This document shows positions 16,205 through 25,385 of a DNA stretch of 64,000 nucleotides, piece by piece. This DNA comes from Fidelibacterota bacterium. Lineage in GTDB: Bacteria; Fidelibacterota; Marinisomatia; Marinisomatales; TCS55. Both the position numbers and the translations under genes were made by a program. The stretch spans positions 1 through 64,000 of the forward strand of contig JAPYRG010000004.1 in NCBI GenBank assembly GCA_029936965.1. The letters run 5' to 3'. The number at the start of each line of letters is the position of its first letter. Within the stretch, counting starts at the first letter, position 1. The notes beneath the pieces are model-generated. The model had not been told where the DNA came from. It saw only the letters and a program-made list of their open reading frames with translations, and did no database searches.

Positions 16205-16326
16205 TTGAAATATCAGAAAATATTTTAAAATTTCAGCAATTAAATATCTAAAAATTTTCTTTTACCTTTCATGATGATAACACAATATTATGATTGTAAA
16301 AATGCAGGAAGAGGTTAATACAGTAA

Positions 16327-16881
16327 GTGAATGATAATTTTATTCTTTTAGTCAATGGTAAACCTGTTTTTGATTCTAAATGGCTTGATCCAGATGATCC
16401 TACCTATATTAACTCCCAAAGTAAAATAATTCGCAATCCTAATCCTCCAGATTATTTTATTGATACACTTCCAAAGAATTTTATTGTAGTGGGATTTGCT
16501 GAAATGGGATTTGATAAAATTGTTTCTTGGTTAGAAAAAATATTGAAAAATGATATTATTCTACCAATAAATATGAGTGAATTATTATATAAAGCAAAAT
16601 CTAATGTTTTAATTGATCTAAATAGAATGGAATGGTCTGATATAATAAAAAACTCCCAACGTTGTATTATTATAGATATATGGGCTGAAGCTATACAGAT
16701 TGCTACAAAAGATTTAAATTCGATTGTTCTTAAGGACTGGAAATGTTTTATTAGTTCTGACTTTTATAACACATTTAAGGAAGAGTTTTTTAGTCTAGAA
16801 GGAATAGATAATTGGCATTTATTCAAAAGTGTAAAGAACTGGTATCAAAAAAATAATAAACAGTTAAAATTATCAAATTAA
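16327..16881 (+). CDS. Hypothetical cytoplasmic protein
   Basis: The 184-residue soluble protein begins at GTG (16327), with GGAAGAGG about 10 bases upstream as a likely ribosome-binding site. It lacks a signal peptide and has no motif I recognise. It is rich in Trp, Asp and Asn (KWLDPDDPTY, VSWLEKILKN, NRMEWSDIIKNS). It is followed after 11 bases by a small membrane protein and then MORN-repeat and other secreted proteins on the same strand, so it may belong to a small envelope operon. Confidence 0.55.
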   Translation: MNDNFILLVNGKPVFDSKWLDPDDPTYINSQSKIIRNPNPPDYFIDTLPKNFIVVGFAEMGFDKIVSWLEKILKNDIILPINMSELLYKAKSNVLIDLNRMEWSDIIKNSQRCIIIDIWAEAIQIATKDLNSIVLKDWKCFISSDFYNTFKEEFFSLEGIDNWHLFKSVKNWYQKNNKQLKLSN

Positions 16882-16892
16882 AGGAGATATAA

Positions 16893-17147
16893 ATGAAAGA
16901 ATATATTATAGGTATGATAACAGGAGCTTCATTAATTGTTGCTGCTTTTATTTTTATGGGTCAAACAAATATTAACAATGAAAATGATTATGAATATGTT
17001 GGTACTTACGGTAGTTCCAATGCTATGATGGTATTGAATCGTAAAACAGGAGTGATGCTAACGCGTTTTGTTTCTGATATGTCAAATGACAATACTTTCC
17101 ATGAAATAGATTGGGCAAAACAGAGTGAACGATGGATTGCTAAATAA
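16893..17147 (+). CDS. Small single-pass membrane-anchored protein
   Basis: The 84-residue protein has a strong Shine-Dalgarno (AAAGGAGAT, 5 bases before ATG) and an N-terminal hydrophobic anchor (IIGMITGASLIVAAFIFMG, residues 5-23). A short extracytoplasmic tail follows, with a beta-hairpin-like GTYGSSNAMMVLNRKTG. The family is unknown to me. The good ribosome-binding site and tight spacing to neighbours (11 and 5 bases) support a real gene. Confidence 0.65.
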   Translation: MKEYIIGMITGASLIVAAFIFMGQTNINNENDYEYVGTYGSSNAMMVLNRKTGVMLTRFVSDMSNDNTFHEIDWAKQSERWIAK

Positions 17148-17152
17148 ATCTA

Positions 17153-17728
17153 ATGTATCATTTCCTTTTAATTTATTTATTTATAATAAAAATTATTTTA
17201 GGTCAGTATGAAGTTGATATTAATAACCTGCTAATAAAAGATGGTATTTATTACCAACCTTTGGATGCAAAACCTTATACTGGAAGGATAATTGATCTTA
17301 ATGAGGATGGAAATATTATATTAGAGACTAATTGTAGTAGAGGGAAAATAAATGGTTCCTGGATGGCATGGTATGATAATGGCGAGAAAAAATATGAAGG
17401 ATATTATGAGAATGGGTATAGAAATGGACTATGGAAAGGTTGGCATGGTTCCGGTCAATTATGGAAAGAAGGTTTTTATTTTTATGATAAAAAAGAAGGA
17501 ACATGGATATATTGGTATTTAAATGGTAAAAAACAAGAATTAAAGACATATCGTAATGGAAAGCTGAATGGGCCTATAAAAAAATGGTATTTAAATGGTC
17601 AACAGAAAATGGAAGGCCTATATAAGGAATTAAGTGAGTACGGGATTTCATCAAAATATGGTAAATGGGTGTATTACCTTAATGAATCTGGAACAGCGAG
17701 AATTGCTAAACACTATGCAAACTATTAA
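17153..17728 (+). CDS. Secreted MORN-variant repeat protein
   Basis: The protein has a signal peptide (LLIYLFIIKIILGQ), then tandem about 22-residue repeats of the type W-x-x-W-Y-x-N-G-x-K/Q-x-x-E-G-x-Y (for example NGSWMAWYDNGEKKYEGYY and NGLWKGWHGSGQLWKEGFY). These are the MORN_2/YwqK-like repeats. Such proteins are usually beta-rich and extracytoplasmic in this group; the ligand is unknown. The 3' end overlaps the next gene by 14 bases. Confidence 0.75.
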   Translation: MYHFLLIYLFIIKIILGQYEVDINNLLIKDGIYYQPLDAKPYTGRIIDLNEDGNIILETNCSRGKINGSWMAWYDNGEKKYEGYYENGYRNGLWKGWHGSGQLWKEGFYFYDKKEGTWIYWYLNGKKQELKTYRNGKLNGPIKKWYLNGQQKMEGLYKELSEYGISSKYGKWVYYLNESGTARIAKHYANY

Positions 17729-18245
17729 ACAGTTTATATTTATACATATTATAATAATTGTATTATCTACTATTCCAATTTATGGTAAGAGTCATTTTCA
17801 TTATAAAGCAATCGCTAAAGAAAGCGTGTTTCTTAATTTTAATTTTGGCGAGCACTATGTTGACGTTAAAGAAAAAAGAAACTATTATATTGATACTGGG
17901 GAGTTAACCTGGTATAGGTATCCAGCATTCAGTTATACTAAGCCGACTTATTGGTATTTTATTGATGGAGTTAATGAACCTTTTGCTTTAAATATGAGGT
18001 ATATCAATAATGAGCTGTATGATATAAAATTAATTTCTTCAAATAATTATGAAAATGTAGAGGAGATTAAAGAAATCTATATAAGAAAATATGGTTTAGA
18101 ATACGTTAAAGAAGCCTCAGGGTTAGGATATTCATATACCTGGATGGTAAACAATATAAAAATTACAATTGATAGAAAGAATAAAGGACGAGGTGATTGT
18201 ATAATTCATTATTCCATTGTAGATAATTATAATGAAATTTATTGA
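17715..18245 (+). CDS. Hypothetical secreted protein
   Basis: I start at the ATG at 17715 because it gives a clean signal peptide (QFIFIHIIIIVLSTIPIYG); an in-frame ATG at 17634 would put 27 unlikely residues first, inside the MORN gene. The mature part of about 150 residues is rich in Tyr and predicted strands, with no recognised family. It overlaps the preceding gene by 14 bases, suggesting translational coupling. It converges on gabT with an 8-base gap. Confidence 0.6.
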   Translation: MQTIKQFIFIHIIIIVLSTIPIYGKSHFHYKAIAKESVFLNFNFGEHYVDVKEKRNYYIDTGELTWYRYPAFSYTKPTYWYFIDGVNEPFALNMRYINNELYDIKLISSNNYENVEEIKEIYIRKYGLEYVKEASGLGYSYTWMVNNIKITIDRKNKGRGDCIIHYSIVDNYNEIY

Positions 18246-18253
18246 AGAATATC

Positions 18254-19525
18254 TTAATGATGCATAAGAGCATTTACTAATATATCTACACCTTCATGAA
18301 GAGTATCTTCATCAATAGTTAGCGGCATTAATGTTCGTATAACATTACCAAAGGTTCCTGCTGTAATCATTATTAATCCATTTGCAAGTGCTGTCTGATG
18401 TATCCTGTTAGTTCGTTCTTTATCAGGTTTCCCCGTTTTATCATTAATAATTTCAATTCCTATCATTGCACCCAGCCCTCTAATCTCTTTTATCCAAGGA
18501 CATTTAGGGAGAATGCTGTTAATTCTAGATCGAAGAGTGTTACCAATCCTATTAGCATTTTTTGGCAACTGTTCTTCTTCCATAATTTCAAGGACTGCTA
18601 AAGCAGCTTCACATGACACTGGATTTCCGCTATAAGTACCACCAATTCCGCCTATATGTACAGAATCAATAACTTCTCCTTTGCCAACAACGCCACTTAA
18701 AGGAAGCCCTCCTGCAATAGATTTTGCTATAGTTATCATATCTGGTTCAACATCAAATTGTTCAATTGCAAATAATGATCCTGTCCTTCCAAAGCCGGTT
18801 TGTACTTCATCGGAAATGAATAAAATCTCATTTTGTGTACAGTATTCTTTTAGTTCTATCATTCCCGATTTAGAAGCGGGAATGAATCCACCTTCTCCAA
18901 GCACTGGCTCAATCACTGCGCAAGCAATATCTTTTGGATCAAAATTAGCATTATCAAAATTTATTCCATTTTCATCATTTGGATAGGGTAATGTGTATAC
19001 TTCGGGAGCAAATGGACCAAAGCCTTTCTTATATGGATCTTCTTTATATGTCATTGACATAGTCATTAATGTTCTCCCATGAAAAGCATGACTAAATACT
19101 AAAATTCCTTTTCTTTTTGTATATGATCTTGCAATTTTTATAGCATTTTCTACAGCTTCTGCGCCAGAATTAAAAAATGCGGCTTTACAGTGATTATTTA
19201 TGGGTGCAAGGCTAGATAATTTTTCAGCAAGTTTAATATAGCTTTCATAAGGAGCTACAGTAAAACATGTATGTAAATAATTTTTGACCTGGTTGTTTAT
19301 TGCATTTATTACTTTAGGATGGGAATGTCCAATATTGACAGTTCCAATTCCTCCTGCAAAATCAATAAAAACATTATTATCAACATCGGTTAAAAAAGGT
19401 CCTTCGCCCTTTCTTATATATACATTACACACCGTTCCATGTCCCTGAGCTACACTATTTGATCTTCTTTCAGCCAATTCTAATGAGCGTGGTCCAGGAA
19501 TATTTGTTAAGATTTTTACTGACAT
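18254..19525 (-). CDS. gabT: 4-aminobutyrate aminotransferase
   Basis: This 423-residue class-III PLP aminotransferase has SGAEAVENA (120-128), HAFHGRTLM (146-154), the cofactor-binding Asp in ISDEVQTGFGRTG (237-249), and the Schiff-base Lys268 in IAKSIAGGLPLSG. The overall sequence is of the bacterial GabT type (GABA + 2-oxoglutarate to succinate semialdehyde + glutamate). A 5-aminovalerate or related omega-aminotransferase activity is possible. No succinate-semialdehyde dehydrogenase gene is adjacent. Confidence 0.9.
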   Translation of the reverse strand: MSVKILTNIPGPRSLELAERRSNSVAQGHGTVCNVYIRKGEGPFLTDVDNNVFIDFAGGIGTVNIGHSHPKVINAINNQVKNYLHTCFTVAPYESYIKLAEKLSSLAPINNHCKAAFFNSGAEAVENAIKIARSYTKRKGILVFSHAFHGRTLMTMSMTYKEDPYKKGFGPFAPEVYTLPYPNDENGINFDNANFDPKDIACAVIEPVLGEGGFIPASKSGMIELKEYCTQNEILFISDEVQTGFGRTGSLFAIEQFDVEPDMITIAKSIAGGLPLSGVVGKGEVIDSVHIGGIGGTYSGNPVSCEAALAVLEIMEEEQLPKNANRIGNTLRSRINSILPKCPWIKEIRGLGAMIGIEIINDKTGKPDKERTNRIHQTALANGLIMITAGTFGNVIRTLMPLTIDEDTLHEGVDILVNALMHH

Positions 19526-19621
19526 ATATCAACACTATTTATTAATTGAATTTACTTTTATTTTGTTAGATAAAAATTATTCAAAAGTAATTTATGAACT
19601 ATCAAGTTATATTTATTAAAG

Positions 19622-20107
19622 GTGTTCAAGAGATATAATAGAATGTTTGGTTCAGGTCCTACAGGAATAGCAATAACTATTTTGACATGGATTGTCGCTA
19701 TACAAATCAGTTCTTTCTGTTCAATTCCAGAAATGAATATATCTTCATTATTTCGAAAGATTCTTATTGTGTTATTTACTATAGATGCTGTTATTCTTAT
19801 TGTTTGGAGCTTGATAGTTTTGCCTATTGGTAGTAGAGGGAACAAATTTATTTCTATAGGCCCATATCAATATGTTCGACACCCTCTTTATGCTGCATTT
19901 ATTTGGAGTGGCACTGGTATTGTATCTATGATTTACAAGTCTTGGTTATTGTTAATTTTTATAATACCAATACATATTTTTTGGGTATGGCATATACAAA
20001 AAGAAGAGAAGTTTTTACTAGATCAGTTTGGCTTTGAATATGAGCAATATATGAGGAAGACACCTCAATTTTTTCCAAAATATATATCATCAAAAGTAGA
20101 CGAATGA
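19622..20107 (+). CDS. Isoprenylcysteine carboxyl methyltransferase-like membrane protein
   Basis: The 161-residue protein has four or so transmembrane segments. ICMT/PEMT-family landmarks are GPYQYVRHPLYAAF (about 79-92) and EEKFLLDQFGFEYEQYMRKT (about 126-145). Bacterial members methylate small molecules, lipids or cysteine-like groups with SAM; the substrate is unknown. The start may be GTG 19622 or ATG 19643 (MFGSGPTG); the family does not decide. The next gene begins inside its last codons (overlap of 4 bases). Confidence 0.75.
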   Translation: MFKRYNRMFGSGPTGIAITILTWIVAIQISSFCSIPEMNISSLFRKILIVLFTIDAVILIVWSLIVLPIGSRGNKFISIGPYQYVRHPLYAAFIWSGTGIVSMIYKSWLLLIFIIPIHIFWVWHIQKEEKFLLDQFGFEYEQYMRKTPQFFPKYISSKVDE

Positions 20108-21138
20108 AAAATCTCCATATTATACTTTTCATTAATTTTTTAATCGCTCAGGATACTACATTTAATTGTAATGACTGGTCTCAGTTTTTATTTAGTGAAT
20201 ATATTGTGGAGAACAACGTTTGGGGACAAGGAGAGATTGATGATTTTATTCAATGTATTTATCGTACTGGAAGTGGAGATAATATTCATTTTGGTTGGAA
20301 TTGGGATTGGCCAAATGTAAATAATGATGTCAAATCATACCCTGAAGTAATATATGGAAAGAAGCCATGGAGTAGTACTTCAACCGCTCAAGAATTACCT
20401 ATCAAAATTCAAAATATTGATGAAATATATGTGGATTATGATTTAAGTATGAATGCTAGTGGGTCTTATAATTTGGCTTTTGAATTTTGGGTAACAACTG
20501 ACTCTTTGTCTTCACAAACAGGAATTACAACTGAGGTAATGGTTTGGATGGATAATAATATCATCAACCCTGCTGGAAATTTGATTGCATCCGTTAATTT
20601 TGATGGTTTTGAATATAAGGTATATAGAGCAAATTGGGATTCGTGGACATATATAGCTTTTTTATCTATTGAGCGCCAGTATAGTGGAGTATTAGCAGTT
20701 CATAATTTTGTCCATTATCTTGTCAATGAGGGGATACTAAATGCCGATGAATATTTTGCAGATTTTGAAATGGGCAATGAGGTTATTTATGGAACAGGGC
20801 AAACAGATATAAGAAAATATGATCTTTATGTAAATACAAATCCTTTGTCAACTAATAATTATTCTGCCAGTTCAAATACATATCATTTATCAACAAATTA
20901 TCCTAATCCATTTAATGCAACAACTAGGATTGATTTTTTTATACCAATAGATCAATTTGTAAACATTAAGGTTTATGATATTTTAGGAAATGAAATATCA
21001 ACTTTAATAAATGATAAGTTATCTACTGGAAAGCATAGTATTCAGTGGGATGCATCAAATCATTCCACTGGTATGTATTTTATAAAATTAGAATGTGCAA
21101 ATTATTTTAAGATAAGGAAAATGCTATTATTAAAGTAA
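20104..21138 (+). CDS. Secreted GH12 family endoglucanase/xyloglucanase
   Basis: The protein has a signal peptide, a glycoside hydrolase family 12 domain (about 20-245) and a C-terminal sorting domain (YPNPFN near 266-271, ending KMLLLK). GH12 features: VWGQG, FGWNWDWP, SYPEVIYG, the likely nucleophile Glu144 in TEVMVW, and FEMGNEVIYGTG with Glu226 as probable acid/base. Retaining GH12 enzymes cut beta-1,4-glucans such as cellulose, xyloglucan or mixed-linkage glucan. The export signal suggests extracellular polysaccharide use, yet no other glycosidase or SusCD pair is nearby. Family assignment is by motif; substrate specificity is not deducible. Confidence 0.8.
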   Translation: MKNLHIILFINFLIAQDTTFNCNDWSQFLFSEYIVENNVWGQGEIDDFIQCIYRTGSGDNIHFGWNWDWPNVNNDVKSYPEVIYGKKPWSSTSTAQELPIKIQNIDEIYVDYDLSMNASGSYNLAFEFWVTTDSLSSQTGITTEVMVWMDNNIINPAGNLIASVNFDGFEYKVYRANWDSWTYIAFLSIERQYSGVLAVHNFVHYLVNEGILNADEYFADFEMGNEVIYGTGQTDIRKYDLYVNTNPLSTNNYSASSNTYHLSTNYPNPFNATTRIDFFIPIDQFVNIKVYDILGNEISTLINDKLSTGKHSIQWDASNHSTGMYFIKLECANYFKIRKMLLLK

Positions 21139-21206
21139 TATTTTATATTCAATTAAAAATTAATACCATCTCTATACTTATCTAATATGAAGATAAAGGA
21201 CTAATA

Positions 21207-22097
21207 ATGAAAATTTTACGTACACCTGATGAAAGATTTTCCAATTTGCAGGATTATCCATTTAAGTCCAATTACATCCATCATGAAAATATTAGAATTC
21301 ATTATGTGGATGAAGGGGAATCTAATGAGGAAGTTGTATTATTAATTCATGGTGAACCCTCATGGTCTTATTTATATAGAAAAATGATCCCTATTATAGC
21401 AGAATCTGGATATCGAGTTATTGTACCTGACCTTGTTGGATTTGGGATGTCAGATAAACCAATAAATCAGGAAGATTATACTTATGAGAAACATGTAGAA
21501 TGGATTACATCTTTCATAGAAAGCTTGGATTTGATGGATATTACTCTATTTTGTCAAGACTGGGGCGGATTAATTGGTTTGCGAATAGCGTCAGAACAAG
21601 AATATAGATTTAAACGCATTATTGCCTCAAACACCTCTCTTCCAACCGGAGATTACAGAGTTCCTGAAGCATTTATAAATTGGCAGAATTATTCACAGAG
21701 CACATCAGTATTTAATGTTGGGAAGATCATTAAATCAAGTTGTGTAAATGGTATAAGCCAAGAAGTACAACAAGCATATGATGCCCCTTTTCCTGATGAA
21801 GATTATAAAGCTGGTGCGCGCCGGTTCCCTATGTTAGTACCAACTAAGCCAGACGACCCTTCTTCAGAACCTAATCGCGAAGCTTGGGAAAAATTAAAAC
21901 ATTGGGAGAAGCCTTTCTTAACCGCTTTTAGTGATTCAGACCCAATAACTACAGGAGGGGATAGGCTATTTCAAAAACTTATACCTGGTTGTAAGGGGAT
22001 GCCTCACAAAACTATTGTTGGTGCCGGCCATTTTTTGCAAGAAGATAAGGGCCCAGAGTTAGGGCAAATGATTGTAGACTTTATAAATAATTATTAA
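21207..22097 (+). CDS. dhmA: Haloalkane dehalogenase (DhlA-like, HLD-I)
   Basis: The 296-residue alpha/beta hydrolase is collinear with Xanthobacter DhlA from its first residues (RTPDERFSNLQDYPF). It shows HGEPSWSYLYRKM (Glu50 in the HLD-I oxyanion position), the nucleophile Asp118 with halide-binding Trp119 in CQDWGG, the catalytic acid around FSDSDP (Asp243/245), and His275 in GAGHFLQED. HLD-I enzymes hydrolyse terminally halogenated alkanes to alcohols. Natural substrates in marine bacteria are not certain. A single-gene transcription unit is likely (AAGGA upstream of the ATG). Confidence 0.88.
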   Translation: MKILRTPDERFSNLQDYPFKSNYIHHENIRIHYVDEGESNEEVVLLIHGEPSWSYLYRKMIPIIAESGYRVIVPDLVGFGMSDKPINQEDYTYEKHVEWITSFIESLDLMDITLFCQDWGGLIGLRIASEQEYRFKRIIASNTSLPTGDYRVPEAFINWQNYSQSTSVFNVGKIIKSSCVNGISQEVQQAYDAPFPDEDYKAGARRFPMLVPTKPDDPSSEPNREAWEKLKHWEKPFLTAFSDSDPITTGGDRLFQKLIPGCKGMPHKTIVGAGHFLQEDKGPELGQMIVDFINNY

Positions 22098-22158
22098 GTG
22101 ATTTATCTAAATTAGAGTAAGAAGTAACTGATAGATTAATGAGGGTTAAATAATACTA

Positions 22159-22749
22159 ATGAAGAATATTCCACTTTTTCCATTGAATATTGTTGCACTT
22201 CCAAAAGAGAAAATACCTTTACATATCTTTGAACCTCGATATAAGAGAATGATTAATAATAGCATTAATTCAGGAGAACACTTTGGCATTATTCATCAGG
22301 ACCAAGATGGTTTTAAAAGTATTGGTTGTTCAGTGAAAATAGTAAATGTTATTAAAGAATATCCATCTGGTGAATTTGATATTATTGTTGAAGGGCAACA
22401 GTGCTTCCAGATTGAAACCAAAGTTCAAGAGGATGATAATTTATGGATTGGGACTGTTTCATTTTTAAAAGATCAAAACCAGATTAATGTAGATTTATTA
22501 GATAAAATAAGAGATCAGTATTTGCATATTATTTTGAAACTTGGAATTAATGAAGATATGGAGCGGCATATAAATAAAAAAAAATCATTTGATTTTATTG
22601 AGTTTGTTAATCTTCCTAATAAGATAAAACAAGATCTTCTTGAAGAGGATGATGAGAACAAGAGATTGAAAATTATTAATCGAATATTTACAGCTGTAAT
22701 GTCAATATCAAATTTTGGTTCAATTGGACAGCAAATATCTGAAGCTTAA
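22159..22749 (+). CDS. LON N-terminal (substrate-binding) domain protein
   Basis: The 196-residue stand-alone Lon N-domain begins IPLFPLNIVALPKEKIPLHI, followed by FEPRYKRMI, the signature of the LON/PUA-like domain. There is no ATPase or protease part. Stand-alone members are widespread and are thought to bind unfolded peptides or act as adaptors; the exact role is unknown. The downstream gap of 321 bases before the next large gene contains one small charged gene and otherwise AT-rich sequence. Confidence 0.85.
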   Translation: MKNIPLFPLNIVALPKEKIPLHIFEPRYKRMINNSINSGEHFGIIHQDQDGFKSIGCSVKIVNVIKEYPSGEFDIIVEGQQCFQIETKVQEDDNLWIGTVSFLKDQNQINVDLLDKIRDQYLHIILKLGINEDMERHINKKKSFDFIEFVNLPNKIKQDLLEEDDENKRLKIINRIFTAVMSISNFGSIGQQISEA

Positions 22750-22844
22750 TTGATATAATAACTAGAGATGAAAATGTGATTAGGATTTCCTTTAAATTAA
22801 ATTAATCAATATGAATATAATTAAAAATAAATAGAGGTAATAAA

Positions 22845-22976
22845 ATGCAAAAAAAACGAGCAAATAATGACAGAAGAAATGATCATAGAAGAAAAGATGA
22901 TCAGGAAAAAAATAATGATAAAAGAACGAGTGGAGATAGAAGGACAGTTAAAGATAGAAGAGATCAGAATGAATAG
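22845..22976 (+). CDS. Small highly charged protein with D/K-R-R repeats
   Basis: The 43-residue open frame has a plausible ribosome-binding site (AGAGGT, 6 bases before the ATG at 22845). More than half the residues are Arg, Lys, Asp, Glu or Asn, arranged as repeated RR/D units (NDRRNDHRRKDD, SGDRRTVKDRRDQ). There is no signal peptide or hydrophobic stretch. Short DRR-repeat proteins occur in other bacteria without known function; nucleic-acid or ribosome association would be a guess. Confidence 0.5.
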   Translation: MQKKRANNDRRNDHRRKDDQEKNNDKRTSGDRRTVKDRRDQNE

Positions 22977-23070
22977 ATCTCAATTTATATTTATGTTTCT
23001 AGCAATAATCTTATAAGCCTAATTAAATGAAACTTTGCATGAAACAATATTCTAAATAGAATACATCCTG

Positions 23071-25368
23071 ATGAAAAAAATATTAATAATTATTTTATTT
23101 GTGATTAGCGTTTATCTCCTTTTTCTAATTATTCCAGTATCTTCACTAGATAAAAATATGGGAGGTAATTATAATAATCCCGCGCAACATGCTTTTATTA
23201 ATGAATTTTTTGGAACCATTGTCTCATCTGCTAATTTGAATAGAGCCTTTCCTGCAATGCAAAAGCGAGTAAATAATCCCATAACATCGAAAAAAGAGAA
23301 ATTAGGGGAATTATTATACTTTGATCCGTTATTATCTGGAGATAATAATATCTCTTGTGCTCATTGTCACCATCCAGATCTTGGATTTACAGATAATAGA
23401 GCATTATCAATGGGTCATGGCGGTTCAGGCGTTGGTCAAAATAGAACAGGAGGTACAGTCCTTCGTAGAGGTTCTCCTACTATATGGAATTCAGGATATA
23501 ATCATAAGCAGTTTTGGGATGGACGAGCAGATGATCTTGAGCATCAAGCTTCTTTTCCAATTCAAGATAAAAAAGAGATGGCTCAGGATAAAGATGAACT
23601 TATCAAGGAACTGATAATCATACCCGAATATGTGCAATTATTTAATGAAGCTTTTGAAAGCCATGATAAAACTTCCCCAGTCACCTTTGAAAATGTTACT
23701 TTTGCAATTGCAGCATTTGAAAGAACAATAACTGCCAATAACACTCGATTTGATCAATATAGTCGTGGGAATCATTTGGCTTTATCTAAATCTGAAAGAA
23801 AAGGACTAAATCTATTTCGCTCATTGAAAACTCGATGCTTTGAATGTCATAATTTTCCAACATTTAATAATCCTGATTTTAAAGCTATTGGTGTTCCACA
23901 TATCGAAAATAAGGAACCTGACTTAGGTCGTGCTGAGATAGTAGGAAAGGGATATGAAAATGCTTTTAAAGTTCCAACTTTAAGAAATATCGTTTTAACA
24001 GCACCATATATGCATAATGGAATATTTAAGACCTTGGATGAAGTTATAGACTTTTACGCGGGAGGCGGTGGTAGAGCTCACGGATTTAAGGGTTCAGAGC
24101 TTGATGATAAAATAAGAAAATTTGAATTAAGCCACGAAGAACGGAAAGACTTAGTTGCGTTTATGCATGCGCTTACGGATGAATCAAATAAGCCAACTAT
24201 TCCCGATAGAGTCCCTTCTTCTTTATCCGTTGTCCCTTCTTTAGATAATCAGTCTTTAGAAATGGTTGGAGAAAAGATTGAATATCTTGAACCAGAACAA
24301 ATAAATATTAATAAAGTTGGAAAAAAGTTAATTGTTAATGCTGGACAGAGTATTCAAGATGGAATTGATATCGCAGAAGATGGCGATACAGTCTTAGTAA
24401 AATCAGGTGAATATTTTGAGACTCTTATGATTGATAAATCAAACATTACTATTATGGGCGATGGAAAGAATGGAGATTTACCAGTTTTAAATGGTAAGAA
24501 TATATTACCGGATGCTGGCGTAGGTACCGGTAGCAATATTGAAATCAATGGATTTATAATAAAGGATTATACAGCGAACGGTTTAATGTTAAATAGATCC
24601 AGTGAAGTCACTTTCAGAAACGTACATTGTAAGAATACCGGTTTGTACGGGTTGTATCCAGTGGAATGCGTTGGTGTACTTGTTGAGGATTGTAGTGTTA
24701 CAGGGATCAGTGATGCTGGTATATATGTTGGTCAATCTAAAGATATTGTAGTTAGTAATAATGTTACATATGGCAATGTTACAGGTATAGAAATTGAAAA
24801 TTCAGTAAACGTATTAGTTGAGAATAATGAAGTATATGATAACGCTGGAGGAATTTTAGTGTTTCTTTTACCAAATAATCCGTCAAAGGTCTCTCTAAAT
24901 TGTAGAATCAAAAATAATTATATATATGAAAATAATCATGTGAACTTTGGTGAACCTGGATCAATTGTAAGTAATGTTCCGCAAGGGACAGGGCTTATGA
25001 TAATGGCTGGAGATAGCGTGGAAGTGACAGGAAATCGTTTCCATGACAATCAATCTTTTGGGGCATCAGTTATAGGTCTTGATTTGTTTTTTGGCAAAAA
25101 TTTTTCTTATGATGTTGATCCAATTCCCGATGCGTGTTGGTTGCATGATAATGATTATAGAAATAACGGATATAACCCCGCAAAGATTGTTATTGAATCT
25201 GGACTAGATGGAGCTGATTTACTTTGGGATGTAACTGGTTATAATAATAATTGGGACGAGGAAAATGTAACTAGTATTCCACCAACTTTACCTAATAGTG
25301 ATTGGTCATGGTTTTATAGAAAAACCAATTATAGAATATGGCGTTTAATATTTAATATATTTGGTTAA
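23071..25368 (+). CDS. Di-heme cytochrome c peroxidase fused to parallel beta-helix
   Basis: The 765-residue exported protein has an N-terminal signal anchor and a MauG/CcpA-type di-heme peroxidase (about 60-375) with CAHCH (96-100), CFECH (256-260) and a likely axial Met314 in APYMHNG. A right-handed parallel beta-helix follows (about 405-700) with short NosD-like repeats such as VLVENNEVYDNAGG. The peroxidase part reduces H2O2 or carries out MauG-like oxidation; the beta-helix often binds glycans or other surface polymers. No frameshift or stop separates the halves, so this is a genuine fusion in the sequence. Function of the combined protein is unknown. Confidence 0.88.
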   Translation: MKKILIIILFVISVYLLFLIIPVSSLDKNMGGNYNNPAQHAFINEFFGTIVSSANLNRAFPAMQKRVNNPITSKKEKLGELLYFDPLLSGDNNISCAHCHHPDLGFTDNRALSMGHGGSGVGQNRTGGTVLRRGSPTIWNSGYNHKQFWDGRADDLEHQASFPIQDKKEMAQDKDELIKELIIIPEYVQLFNEAFESHDKTSPVTFENVTFAIAAFERTITANNTRFDQYSRGNHLALSKSERKGLNLFRSLKTRCFECHNFPTFNNPDFKAIGVPHIENKEPDLGRAEIVGKGYENAFKVPTLRNIVLTAPYMHNGIFKTLDEVIDFYAGGGGRAHGFKGSELDDKIRKFELSHEERKDLVAFMHALTDESNKPTIPDRVPSSLSVVPSLDNQSLEMVGEKIEYLEPEQININKVGKKLIVNAGQSIQDGIDIAEDGDTVLVKSGEYFETLMIDKSNITIMGDGKNGDLPVLNGKNILPDAGVGTGSNIEINGFIIKDYTANGLMLNRSSEVTFRNVHCKNTGLYGLYPVECVGVLVEDCSVTGISDAGIYVGQSKDIVVSNNVTYGNVTGIEIENSVNVLVENNEVYDNAGGILVFLLPNNPSKVSLNCRIKNNYIYENNHVNFGEPGSIVSNVPQGTGLMIMAGDSVEVTGNRFHDNQSFGASVIGLDLFFGKNFSYDVDPIPDACWLHDNDYRNNGYNPAKIVIESGLDGADLLWDVTGYNNNWDEENVTSIPPTLPNSDWSWFYRKTNYRIWRLIFNIFG

Positions 25369-25385
25369 TTATAGTTCTAATAAGA

